Shown: one piece after another, positions 17,740-25,349 of the stretch
Numbering within the stretch: the first letter of the stretch is position 1
Layout: the number at the start of each line of letters is the position of its first letter
DNA from: Botrimarina colliarenosi
Lineage (GTDB): Bacteria; Planctomycetota; Planctomycetia; Pirellulales; Lacipirellulaceae
NCBI RefSeq assembly: GCF_007859955.1
Contig: NZ_SJPR01000004.1
Location: forward strand, 186,001-250,000
Direction of reading: 5' to 3'
Length of the DNA stretch: 64,000 nucleotides
Notes under the pieces: generated by a model
Told to the model about the DNA's origin: nothing
Database searches by the model: none
The model's input: the letters and a program-made list of their open reading frames with translations, nothing else
Made by a program: the position numbers and the translations under genes

Positions 17740-19097
17740 TCGGCCGCATCAACCACGCCGTCGGCGTTGCCGTCCGCGGGCGAGCCGGCGCCCTCTCCGT
17801 AGGCGTCGGCCCACGCCGAGTAGTCCGCCGCATTCACGAGGCCGTCGCCGTCGTAGTCGCCGGGTGGCGTGGTTTCGATCCGATAGACGTCCCCACCGAT
17901 CGTGAGGACGTAGAGGTTCCCCGAGAGGTCCTCGGCAAACGAGACGGGGTTGTTGGCGACTCCGCGAGAGAACAAATCCCCCGTGATGTTGGTCACCGGA
18001 TTCGCCAAGTTGTCGGGGTCGTACTTCCAGTAGCGACTCGAAGCGTAGTCCGCAAAGAAATAGTCGCCGGCTAGCGATGCGTCGGGGCCGCGATAGGCGA
18101 AGCCACCGGTAACCGAGTTGCCGCGGAACTCGCCCGACCCGTGCAGGTACTCGTAGACCGGGTCGATCGCCCCGGCTGGCTTCGCGCCGCCGACGCCGCC
18201 GCTCGGGGTGGCGATGAACCCTTCGCGCAGGCGCCAACCGTAGTTCTCTCCGCCGGGGCTATTACCCGGCTGGAAATTGATCTCTTCGCGGGTGTTCTGG
18301 CCGACATCGGCGATCCAGAGGTCACCCGTTTCGCGATCGAAGCTGTTTCGGAACGCGTTGCGGAGGCCGTAGGCCCAAATCTCGTCATCCCCGGTGGCGC
18401 CAACGAAAGGGTTGTCGGCGGGGATGGCGTAGTTGCGATTCGGGTCGGTTGGGAAGTCATCACCATCAACATCGAGGCGCAGGATCTTGCCGAGCAGGTT
18501 GTTGGTGATGTCCAGCGCGTTGCCGGTTCCCGCGGTGTGGCCGGTGTCGTTATCGTCGCCGCCGCCGCCGTCGCCAAAGGAGATGTAGAGATGGCCGTCG
18601 TTGGGGCTGAAGCCGATCCAGCCGCCATTGTGATTGCTTTGGGGCTGAGCGACGGAGAGGACCGAGGAGAGACTCTCGGGCAGCCCCTGGCTGGGGTTCG
18701 CGGGATCACGTGCGAAGCGAACGATCTGCGACGTCAGCGCCGAGCCCCCCGTGCCCGACGAGGTGTAGTAGGCGTAGCCATACCCGTTGGTCGCATAATC
18801 GGGGTCGAGCGCGAGTCCGATCAGTCCCCCTTCGCCAGAGGTGTTCACACGGGGAATCGCTAGGTAGGGCGTCACGGCGCCCGTCGAGAGACTAATCGCG
18901 TTGATCTGTCCGCTCCGCCCCGCCACCAGCAGCCGGTCGGGATCGGTCGGGTCGGGAACCGCCGTCGTCGAAACGCCGGCGTTGCCAACGTAGGTCGTCC
19001 CCGTGACAACGGCCGACGCCGGGGTTGTCGCCAGGACTACAAAGAGAGGGATTACTAACCAGCCGACCGCGTCTGAGCGCGTTTTGTTCGTAGCCAT
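17616..19097 (-). CDS. PQQ-type sugar dehydrogenase with dockerin-like repeats and PEP-CTERM
   Basis: A 493-residue secreted protein. A signal peptide (to about TPASA) precedes a six-bladed beta-propeller of the glucose/sorbosone dehydrogenase family: GEGGLIGLALDPDY, NHNGGWIGFSPNDGHLY, EIWAYGLRNAFR and GENYGWRLREG are typical motifs. Then come two dockerin-like Ca-binding repeats (GDYDGDGLVNAADYSAW and GNADGVVDAADYTIW). It ends with PEP-CTERM: VPEPSS, a hydrophobic helix and a basic tail. It probably oxidises sugars at the cell surface. The start at 19097 matches the signal peptide. Confidence 0.92.
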   Translation of the reverse strand: MATNKTRSDAVGWLVIPLFVVLATTPASAVVTGTTYVGNAGVSTTAVPDPTDPDRLLVAGRSGQINAISLSTGAVTPYLAIPRVNTSGEGGLIGLALDPDYATNGYGYAYYTSSGTGGSALTSQIVRFARDPANPSQGLPESLSSVLSVAQPQSNHNGGWIGFSPNDGHLYISFGDGGGGDDNDTGHTAGTGNALDITNNLLGKILRLDVDGDDFPTDPNRNYAIPADNPFVGATGDDEIWAYGLRNAFRNSFDRETGDLWIADVGQNTREEINFQPGNSPGGENYGWRLREGFIATPSGGVGGAKPAGAIDPVYEYLHGSGEFRGNSVTGGFAYRGPDASLAGDYFFADYASSRYWKYDPDNLANPVTNITGDLFSRGVANNPVSFAEDLSGNLYVLTIGGDVYRIETTPPGDYDGDGLVNAADYSAWADAYGEGAGSPADGNADGVVDAADYTIWRDAAASPSSAVPEPSSLGLLLAVVASSISLRRPPAA

Positions 19098-19224
19098 CGG
19101 TCTCGCCTCGTGTTCCGAAGAGGGCGTGGGCCGCGTGATTGCCGCAATCGACACCATCGCTCACCCAAGGCAAACTAAGGGGCCCGCGCGTCGCCTGTCA
19201 AATCTTTCGCCGCCCCTCATCGCC

Positions 19225-19911
19225 ATGTCGCGTGACTCCCAGCAGTTCGCCCGCGCCGCTCTGCCGGTTCTGAAGCTCGTTCGGCAGAAGTTGGGCGTCG
19301 GGGGACTGATCGGGCTGGTGGTGGCCGCTCTGCTCTATCTGGCGGTGATCCAGCCGCTCGTAGCGAGTCGCTTCGGCGTGACGCTGCCGACACTGGTCGA
19401 TCTCGAACCACCGGTCGAATCACCGACACCCCCGCCGGGCAATGCCGAGCCGGGCGCCACCCCAGGGCAAGGGTCACCTGGGCAGGGGTCACCTGGGCAG
19501 GGGTCAGCCGGGCAGGGTTCCCCGGCTTTGACCGAGATCGGCCGCGACACCTATCGTTCGGCGGCGGGTCTGCGCTACACACGCGGCAGCCGACACGGCA
19601 CCCGACTTGAGCATCTGATGTCGCACGCCCATGACGACCCCGACCGTGTCGGGCAGCACGGCGTGTTCGATTCGGACGATCAAGCGACCGTCGTCCGGTT
19701 GGTCGATGAGGCTTACCAGCAGGCCCTGGCTGGCGTGAACACCCACACCGAACGGGAAGGCGAGCAAACGGTTTACGACATCAACATGGGCCGCCGGATC
19801 GGATACGTCGGGGGCCAGTCGGGCAATCGCCGTGGAAAGCCGGCGGCCATGCACCTGCGGCTGGTGGTTCAAGGGGACCGCCTGATCACCGCGTTCCCCT
19901 TCCGACCCTAG
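19225..19911 (+). CDS. Membrane-anchored protein with GQGSP repeats and toxin-like C-terminal domain
   Basis: A 228-residue protein that I do not recognise with certainty. Residues 25-50 form one transmembrane helix, followed by a linker with tandem PGQGS repeats. The roughly 115-residue C-terminal domain (RHGTRLEHLMSH, a VDEAYQQAL helix, INMGRRIGYVGGQSG, LVVQGDRLITAFPF) recalls small BECR-fold nuclease toxins in its order of conserved His, Gly and aromatic residues. That is an inference from pattern only. It lies 9 nt upstream of a zinc-ribbon protein, probably co-translated. The frame is open back to 19003, but the ATG at 19225 starts the plausible protein. Confidence 0.55.
   Translation: MSRDSQQFARAALPVLKLVRQKLGVGGLIGLVVAALLYLAVIQPLVASRFGVTLPTLVDLEPPVESPTPPPGNAEPGATPGQGSPGQGSPGQGSAGQGSPALTEIGRDTYRSAAGLRYTRGSRHGTRLEHLMSHAHDDPDRVGQHGVFDSDDQATVVRLVDEAYQQALAGVNTHTEREGEQTVYDINMGRRIGYVGGQSGNRRGKPAAMHLRLVVQGDRLITAFPFRP
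19456..19515 (+). repeat. 15-bp tandem repeat encoding PGQGS
   Basis: Four 15-bp units (gggtcacctgggcag type) run in frame. Two copies (19471-19485 and 19486-19500) are identical and the flanking two are diverged. The array could easily vary in length by replication slippage, changing only the periplasmic or cytoplasmic linker. Confidence 0.85.
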
Positions 19912-19920
19912 GGACGAGCC

Positions 19921-20232
19921 ATGTTGACGATCGGTACGTGCCGCCTTTGTGGGGCGGGGCCTTTGGGACTGCGTCGGTGTGGCGTCTGCCGCCGCGTCGT
20001 CGTGCTCTGCGACGAATGCGACGCGGCGTGGCCCACCGCGGACACCGGCGTTCGACCCACCTATTCGATCGAAGGCGACATGCCATGCCCCGGCTGCCGC
20101 GCGTCGCTCGTCAGCGACGGGTCAGGCTGGGCGACTCGGGACGAGGCTCTCGAAGCGTCGTGGGACATCCCCATGGATGGCTTACGAGAGGTCCCCGCCA
20201 ATGATCCGGCACCCCCCTTACGCGGGAATTAG
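19921..20232 (+). CDS. Small double zinc-ribbon protein
   Basis: A 103-residue protein of unknown function with four Cys pairs: CRLCG, CGVCR, CDECD and CPGCR, enough for two zinc sites. The C-terminal third is acidic with no recognisable domain. It follows the toxin-like gene after 9 nt. A tight pair of a possible toxin and a small zinc protein is suggestive of an effector with its partner, but no family match is claimed. Confidence 0.65.
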   Translation: MLTIGTCRLCGAGPLGLRRCGVCRRVVVLCDECDAAWPTADTGVRPTYSIEGDMPCPGCRASLVSDGSGWATRDEALEASWDIPMDGLREVPANDPAPPLRGN

Positions 20233-20427
20233 CCCCTCTCTTGGCGGGCTCTACGGAATCCCGATAAACGCTAAACCGAGCCAATTCCCGGCAAAGACGT
20301 CCTTGTCGAGGAGTTAGTGGAATCGCTACGATCCGACTCTTCTAGTGCTTTTCCTCTATTTCTGACCGAGCTCTCTACGAGCCGTGTCGTGACCGGTCTT
20401 TATTCCGGCCATCAAGAAAGGATTCGA

Positions 20428-21372
20428 ATGACATCGCTCCTCGCACTTACACGCACCTCCTTCGTGGCAGTTAGCGTCGCGACCTTTTTGACGCTCTGGT
20501 TGGCGAGCGTCGCCCCGGCCGCAAAGTTTGTCCCCGTCATGGTGGACGACGCCGGCCTGCCGATTGGCGAGGGCGCCGCCGTCAGTATCGACTATGCGTC
20601 GGTCTACGCGCCGGGAGACAGCGCCGACGGGCAGAGCGAGTTGGTTCCCCCCGGTGATTACCGCGTCGCGATCGACTCGGCGAGCGCGACGATGCACGTC
20701 GACCTGAGCGCCTCGCGACTCAGCCTCGAGACCTTCGCCGCGGCGCTCGACGTCAATACGGACGATTTTTATTACACCGAATCGAGCCCCGATATCCGCA
20801 AGGCCTGGTTCTACGTCGCGCCGACCGGTTCCGACTTTCTCGGTAAGCCGGTCGTCGTCAATCTTGGGCTCGCTTGGAAGGCGACCCAAACCACCGGCGC
20901 CAGACCGACCGCGACGCTGAGCACACTCGCGGGGGTAACGCTCAACACGTTGACAAGCCGCGCCGACTTCGAAACGGCGACCCTCTTGGTGGGTGGGTAC
21001 TATCGGCTCGACTTGACGCACCAGAACGAGGTTAGGGGATCGGCCCTTCTCAGCGCCGCCGACTTTGAGGTCAGCTTCCAACCGCTCACGTCACTCACAG
21101 CCCCCACGCCGATTCTTCCCGGTGACTACAACGGCGATGGCAAGGTGAACGCCGCCGACTACACCATGTTGCGAGACCGGTTCGGAAAGCCCTACGACTT
21201 CGCCCTCGATGGCGATGGCGATGGTTCGATTGGCCAGGGGGACTACAACGTATGGAGCACGTGGTACGACTCGTCGATGGCGGCGTCGTTCGCGGTTCCC
21301 GAGCCGTCGGCGGCCTCAACACTCGTCCTGTTTGCCGTCGCTGGTGCGATTCGACGGTCGCGTCGCTTGTAA
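20428..21372 (+). CDS. Dockerin-like, PEP-CTERM secreted protein
   Basis: A 314-residue exported protein. A signal peptide (to APAAK) precedes a beta-rich body of unknown function. The dockerin-like stretch GDYNGDGKVNAADYTMLRD with a second loop DGDGDGSIGQGDYNVW follows, and the tail is VPEPSA plus a hydrophobic helix and RRSRRL (PEP-CTERM, the exosortase sorting signal). The ATG at 20428 follows an AAGAAAGGA ribosome-binding sequence; the frame opens at 20317. The adjacent spacer 20233-20427 shows nothing else. Confidence 0.85.
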   Translation: MTSLLALTRTSFVAVSVATFLTLWLASVAPAAKFVPVMVDDAGLPIGEGAAVSIDYASVYAPGDSADGQSELVPPGDYRVAIDSASATMHVDLSASRLSLETFAAALDVNTDDFYYTESSPDIRKAWFYVAPTGSDFLGKPVVVNLGLAWKATQTTGARPTATLSTLAGVTLNTLTSRADFETATLLVGGYYRLDLTHQNEVRGSALLSAADFEVSFQPLTSLTAPTPILPGDYNGDGKVNAADYTMLRDRFGKPYDFALDGDGDGSIGQGDYNVWSTWYDSSMAASFAVPEPSAASTLVLFAVAGAIRRSRRL

Positions 21373-21407
21373 GGTGACCGAAGCCGTTGGATCCCGTAAC
21401 CGTTGGA

Positions 21408-22409
21408 TCAAGTCACGAGTTCACCCGCGCGCAACTTCTGGAGATGCGGTTCGTCGAGGACCTTGAACGGGCTGACAAGCGGTCGCCAAGCCTCACCCCG
21501 CTGTTCGATCCGTGCGTCGTCGATGACGCCGAGGCGTCGCGACGCGAGAGCGAGGTAATCGACTCTCTCGGGGACGAGGCCCATGACACGAGCGATGGTG
21601 GCGTCGAGCGCCGGAAGGCTCGCCCCGATGGCGACGAGCCCCATGCGCTTAAGGCTGCCGAGGATCGGGCCGTCTCCCTCCATGCCGTCGATCCCGTCAA
21701 GGATGCCGATGGTGCGAGGGAGCGTTGCACTGATGTCGGCCACCGTCTGGGAAATGCCGTTATGGTGGAGCACGTTCTTAGGCCACCCGTACTTGATGCC
21801 GGGGATGACGCCATAGAGGTTCTTCATCGACGCGGTAACGCCGACCCAATGGTGCGTCTTCATCTTCGGCATCGAAACAACGAGGTCGGCCGAGACAACG
21901 CTCTCGGGAAGCCACAATCCGGGTAGCTTGCTAAAGCGGCCGCGGTTGCGGCGCCAGGCGACCCGCTCATAGTTGAGGTCCGCGAACGACAAGCCGACGT
22001 CCGAAAGAGCCTCGCCGACGCCCGAATCAATGAGCGCCGCCTCGGTGTCGCGGACATGGCCAGGGCCCTCGCCGACCGTGACCTCCGCGCCCCACATGCG
22101 GAAGACTTCCGCCGCGGCGACGATCATTGCCGGATGGGTTGTCATGTGCGGGATGGCCCGCGTCGGCTCGACAAGGTTCGGCTTGAGCAGCACCCGCTTG
22201 CCCGCCAGGTTCTGGCCGTTGATCCCAACGGCCGTGAGGCCGTCACGGATCGTCTCGACGAGCGGGCCGTCGTAGCGCTGCCCGCGGGCGAGGAAGACGG
22301 GCGTTTTTGATCGAGGCCAAGCAGCGGTCACCAAGCCGGCCGCCGCCAGCCCTCCGGCGGCAAGCGCGGTGCGTCTTGTCATTGAGAACTTATCGAGAGG
22401 GCTGTTCAT
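21408..22409 (-). CDS. Tat-exported DUF362 domain protein
   Basis: A 333-residue protein. The N-terminus SMTRRTALAAGGLAAAG is a twin-arginine (Tat) export signal. The body is DUF362: KRVLLKPNLVEP, TTHPAMIVAAAEVFR, VTVGEGPGH, VVSMPKMKTHHWVGVTASMKNLYG. Some DUF362 proteins carry a 4Fe-4S ferredoxin part; none is seen here. Function of the family is unsettled. Its start overlaps the upstream terpenoid-cyclase-like gene by 4 nt, so the two are translationally coupled. Confidence 0.88.
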   Translation of the reverse strand: MNSPLDKFSMTRRTALAAGGLAAAGLVTAAWPRSKTPVFLARGQRYDGPLVETIRDGLTAVGINGQNLAGKRVLLKPNLVEPTRAIPHMTTHPAMIVAAAEVFRMWGAEVTVGEGPGHVRDTEAALIDSGVGEALSDVGLSFADLNYERVAWRRNRGRFSKLPGLWLPESVVSADLVVSMPKMKTHHWVGVTASMKNLYGVIPGIKYGWPKNVLHHNGISQTVADISATLPRTIGILDGIDGMEGDGPILGSLKRMGLVAIGASLPALDATIARVMGLVPERVDYLALASRRLGVIDDARIEQRGEAWRPLVSPFKVLDEPHLQKLRAGELVT

Positions 22410-23305
22410 CGGTGGCTCACGATCGGTTCGATCGGCTGGTAGGCGATCTCTTGGGCGGCGAGAGTCAACAGCGCAAGCTTGTGATGACTCTCGGCTGCAG
22501 CTTCTGCTTTGGAGAGCGCCGACGCGACTCGCAACGCCACCTCCTCGCCAGCGGCGCGATGGCCGGCCAGCCCTCGCGCCGCCCAAGCCAAGGACGCCAA
22601 GCCGGTTGGCTTTTGGACCGCCCCCTGGAGGTAGGTGAGCGTCTTGGCGAGCCGCTCATCGGTGACTCGTTCGCCCGCCAATGCCCAGGCGGCAACGCCA
22701 CTCGATTGCGTATGGGGCAGCAACTCTTGCCCGAGGACCACGGTGTTTCCGTAGTTGGCGCCCCCGCTGGGGAGGAGCCGGTCGATGAGGATGCGTTCCG
22801 CGTCGTCACGACGGGCTTGCGATTCGGGCCCGCTCTCACGGAGCGCAGCGAAGAAAAACGCGGTTGGCTCGAGCCACGTGTGGGTCGCCGGCGCCCACGA
22901 CCACCCCACCAGGGATGAGTCATGCCCCAGCCTCGGGTTGTGCCGGGTTGTGCGGGCCCGTTGTGCGAGCGCCCACGCCACGCCGCTCGCGTAGCACGTG
23001 GCGTAGCGGGTTGGGTCAACGCCACGCCACGCAAGCATCGCCAACGCCGTCGGCCAACCGGGGCCAGCTTGCGACGCGGTGACGCCTACCGAGCCATCGC
23101 CGCCTTGCCGCTCGGCGAGCCAGTCGGCGGCGGCCGCCGCCGAATCGCTACAACCGGCCCGAGCCAACGCCAGCGCGCCCCAAGCGGTCGGCTCGCTCGC
23201 CGCTTCGCCACCGGCGTGATAGGCGCCGATCGGCGCCGCGGCGAGGCGGTTGATCGCCCGGGCAATCGCCTCGGTCAACGGTGGATCGGCAACAGCGGTT
23301 CGCAC
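22406..23305 (-). CDS. Terpenoid cyclase/prenyltransferase-like alpha-alpha toroid protein
   Basis: A 299-residue, all-helical, Ala/Trp-rich protein with repeats of the squalene-cyclase/prenyltransferase type: ADWLAERQGGDGSVGV, GWPTALAMLAWRGV, HDSSLVGWSWAP and LLPSGGANYGNT, with the usual GG-aromatic turns. No DXDD catalytic motif is seen, so cyclase activity is doubtful; it may be a toroid scaffold or binding protein. No signal peptide is evident. It is the first gene of the pair with the DUF362 gene. Confidence 0.75.
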   Translation of the reverse strand: MRTAVADPPLTEAIARAINRLAAAPIGAYHAGGEAASEPTAWGALALARAGCSDSAAAAADWLAERQGGDGSVGVTASQAGPGWPTALAMLAWRGVDPTRYATCYASGVAWALAQRARTTRHNPRLGHDSSLVGWSWAPATHTWLEPTAFFFAALRESGPESQARRDDAERILIDRLLPSGGANYGNTVVLGQELLPHTQSSGVAAWALAGERVTDERLAKTLTYLQGAVQKPTGLASLAWAARGLAGHRAAGEEVALRVASALSKAEAAAESHHKLALLTLAAQEIAYQPIEPIVSHR

Positions 23306-23654
23306 GGTAAGGGTTCGTCGCCAAGCGGGAGAGAGTGGGGGTGCTCTAATCTCCCCTCTGTTTTCAGCGAAAGCGTAACGGAATGCCTACGTAGGGCAGA
23401 ACAAACCCAAGCCGGCGCCGACCCGGTGGCGTGAAGGGTTTGGGCCGTTCGCAAAAAAATGTCTCAAGTTCATTTGACCCGACCGGAATCTGACATAGGT
23501 TTCCAGTGACGCCAGGGAACGCCGCTCCTACGAAGCGTTCCTGGCCCTCCTCCCAACGACTCATCCCACCTACTTCCCCCCCAGTGCTTTTGCCCGCCGC
23601 GGCGCCGCTTTGGCCTCGCTCCGGGAGTAACAGCAAGAGCCCGCCGCGTATTAG
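23306..23654 (+). other. Gene-free upstream region of the Tad locus
   Basis: No convincing coding frame. It must contain the divergent promoters for the toroid-DUF362 pair (minus) and the flp leader (plus). I could not identify the promoter boxes with confidence in this GC-rich sequence. Confidence 0.6.
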
Positions 23655-23743
23655 TCCACTCGAGAAAGGCAAACCCGTCGTAAGGCGGGGGCGCAAAGCC
23701 AAGGGCCCCGTTTGTTCAGGGGAAGCCTGGCTGCCGATGGAAT
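23655..23743 (+). ncRNA. c-di-GMP-I (GEMM) riboswitch in the flp leader
   Basis: The sequence carries the GEMM-I core in order. First is AAAGGCAAACC, then a hairpin CCCGTC-GTAA-GGCGGG with a GNRA tetraloop, then GGCGCAAAGCC. A second hairpin GGGCCCC...AGGGG follows, and last is the closing segment AGCCTGGCTGCCGATGG, which matches the AGCGGGGTTACCGATGG-type 3' strand of known aptamers. It lies about 240 nt upstream of the Flp pilin ATG on the same strand, so it probably couples pilin expression to cyclic di-GMP. I cannot tell whether the ligand switches expression on or off. Confidence 0.87.
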
Positions 23744-23776
23744 GCCCACGTCAATTGCATCGCAGGCGACGTGGGC
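23744..23776 (+). promoter_or_regulatory. Hairpin directly after the riboswitch (candidate expression platform)
   Basis: The 9-bp perfect stem gcccacgtc/gacgtgggc (23744-23752 with 23768-23776) encloses a 15-nt loop. It starts right at the aptamer's 3' end. No T-tract follows, so intrinsic termination is not obvious. Confidence 0.5.
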
Positions 23777-23795
23777 GGAATGGATGCGCCTCACC

Positions 23796-23855
23796 AGGGT
23801 GATACGCAGGATTACGTTTAAACGACCGAAGCGCGACGCCCGGCGGGCTCACCCT
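23796..23855 (+). ncRNA. Second structured element in the flp leader
   Basis: A 7-bp closing stem agggtga/tcaccct (23796-23802 with 23849-23855) encloses a palindrome cgtttaaacg (23815-23824) and a GC-rich hairpin. Further down, cgagggc/gccctcg (23895-23914) forms another stem-loop before the ribosome-binding site. This may be part of the expression platform; it does not match a family I know. Confidence 0.4.
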
Positions 23856-23984
23856 CGACCTTAACCGGTCGGGGGGTCGCGATAGGTCAGCCATCGAGGG
23901 CCCCGATGCCCTCGCCACTAGCAGGGCCGCGTCCCGCCCACCCCCACCTTCGCGGGCAGGCCCCTAAATCCGGAGAGGATTGTG

Positions 23985-24161
23985 ATGAAGAATTTCGCTC
24001 AAAAGGTTCAACGGTTCCTCACCTCGGAAGACGGTCCCACGGCTGTCGAGTACGCGGTCATGCTGGCGCTCATTGTGATCGTCTGTCTGACCGCCATCCG
24101 ATCGATCGGCACCAACGCGTCGCAGACATTCACCGATGTCGCGGCCGAGCTTGGTAGCTGA
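23985..24161 (+). CDS. flp: Flp-type type IVb pilin
   Basis: A 58-residue prepilin, the structural subunit of the Tad pilus. A short basic leader (MKNFAQKVQRFLTSEDG) runs into the Flp motif GPTAVEYAVMLALIVIV with the hallmark Glu-Tyr pair. Cleavage is expected after the Gly, by the TadV peptidase encoded next. CGGAGAGGA lies 5-13 nt upstream of the ATG as a strong ribosome-binding site; a GTG one codon earlier is possible. It is preceded by the c-di-GMP riboswitch and followed by a strong terminator, so it is likely expressed as its own abundant transcript with limited read-through into the rest of the locus. Confidence 0.95.
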   Translation: MKNFAQKVQRFLTSEDGPTAVEYAVMLALIVIVCLTAIRSIGTNASQTFTDVAAELGS

Positions 24162-24213
24162 TCCGACAGCAACGGCGACCCGGCCCTGCTAGCCTGGCGC
24201 TCTTTGATTACGA

Positions 24214-24251
24214 TCCCGGCCGGTCCCTTCGGGGGCCGGCCGGGCTTTTTT
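24214..24251 (+). terminator. Rho-independent terminator after flp
   Basis: A 13-bp GC stem (cccggccggtccc / ggggccggccggg, one G-U pair) is closed by a TTCG tetraloop and followed by cTTTTTT. It is 53 nt after the flp stop, and is the clearest intrinsic terminator in the window. It would make flp monocistronic or attenuate the downstream tad genes. Confidence 0.93.
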
Positions 24252-24447
24252 ATGCGCCGACCGCATCCGCGAGAGGTCCGGTTGTAGCGGTCCGCGACAG
24301 GAAGAGTCCCCGAACGTCGCCGGCCGCTCGCCTCCGCGTCGCGGTAGAGCGGGCTACGTTTCGTCGGCTCGCCGCTCCGCCCTGCCGGTAGCGGCCCCGA
24401 AAAAAAACCTCACGCCCCCACCTGACAACGCCCGCAGGCTGACGACC

Positions 24448-25020
24448 ATGGACTTCGCTCAACTCGCCGACGCCCTTCAAGCCAACTGGCCCGTTTGGGT
24501 CGTCACCGTGACGCTGGTCGTCGCGGCGGTCATTGACGGGCTGCAACTGAAGGTGCCGAATTGGATTACCTTCCCGATGATCATCAGCGGTTGGGTCTTC
24601 AGCGCGACGCTTAGTGAGTACCCCGGCTGGGAAGGCCTCGTCTACAGCCTCATCGGCACGGCGGTCGGTCTGGGACTGCTGTTGCCGGCCTACGCGATCG
24701 GCGGCATGGGCGCCGGCGATGTCAAGCTGATGGCCGGTATCGGCGCCTGGGTCTGGGGCACCGTCACCGCCTACGCCTTCGCCGTCTCCGCGATTGTTGG
24801 CGCCGTCATCGCCATCGGCATGGTTCTGACCCAGAAGGGTTGGGACAAGCACCACAGCCAGTTTTGGTCGATCCTCAACGAGATTCTTACGATCAAAGAC
24901 CCGGACCAGCTCGCCGCAATCGCCAAAGAACGGAAGCCCCGCATGATGCTGCTCCCTTATGGCATCCCCATCGCGATTGGCACGATCGCCTACTTCGCGT
25001 GGGCCGGGATGCTGGTCTGA
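24448..25020 (+). CDS. tadV: Prepilin peptidase TadV/CpaA (A24 family)
   Basis: A 190-residue polytopic aspartyl protease that cleaves the Flp leader. Both catalytic aspartates are visible in their motifs: Asp about 30 in AAVIDGLQLKVPN and Asp about 92 in GMGAGDVKLMAG. Five to six transmembrane helices are predicted and the N-methyltransferase domain of long PilD proteins is absent, as in CpaA/TadV. It is the first tad gene after the flp terminator. Confidence 0.93.
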   Translation: MDFAQLADALQANWPVWVVTVTLVVAAVIDGLQLKVPNWITFPMIISGWVFSATLSEYPGWEGLVYSLIGTAVGLGLLLPAYAIGGMGAGDVKLMAGIGAWVWGTVTAYAFAVSAIVGAVIAIGMVLTQKGWDKHHSQFWSILNEILTIKDPDQLAAIAKERKPRMMLLPYGIPIAIGTIAYFAWAGMLV

Positions 25021-25083
25021 GGGACGAGGGGCTAGGGACGGGAGACGAGGGATTCGTCGGTCGTCGCTCGCTATCGGAAATCG

Positions 25084-25166
25084 GTAGGAGGCGTCTCCGA
25101 CGCCGATCAAGGCATCCCAACCGCCACCGCGTGGTGCGCGAAATCGGCGTCGGAGACGCCTCCTAC
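25084..25166. repeat. REP-like palindrome between tadV and cpaB
   Basis: Perfect 24-nt inverted arms occupy 25084-25107 and 25143-25166. Each arm also folds on itself (ggcgtc-tcc-gacgcc). The rest of the 329-bp spacer (25021-25349) is gene-free and holds no clear promoter or terminator. The element may split the tad genes into two transcription units, or simply be a mobile palindromic repeat. Confidence 0.85.
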
Positions 25167-25349
25167 AAGCTCTGTGGGCTATTGGTTGTTTAGCGGACTG
25201 GCCGCTAGCTGACCGATGACCGCTTTCGTAATTCCTGGACCGGATAAGCCGGTTGTGCCGAAGTAACCGACGAGGCCCGCTTCGCAGCGGGATGCCCAGC
25301 GCTTGCTCGCTTCGAGCGGCCGCCCGGCGCCTCGTGGGGGGGAAACCAT

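Noticed and set aside
19456-19515. CRISPR-like short direct repeats
   Set aside because: The 15-bp units are contiguous, without spacers, and encode an in-frame PGQGS linker.
17616-21372. Cellulosome components (dockerins)
   Set aside because: The dockerin-like repeats occur with PEP-CTERM tails and without any cohesin or cellulase; in planctomycetes such repeats are common Ca-binding ends.
23364-23702. Minus-strand frame across the riboswitch
   Set aside because: Overlaps the conserved RNA element; its protein has no family features.
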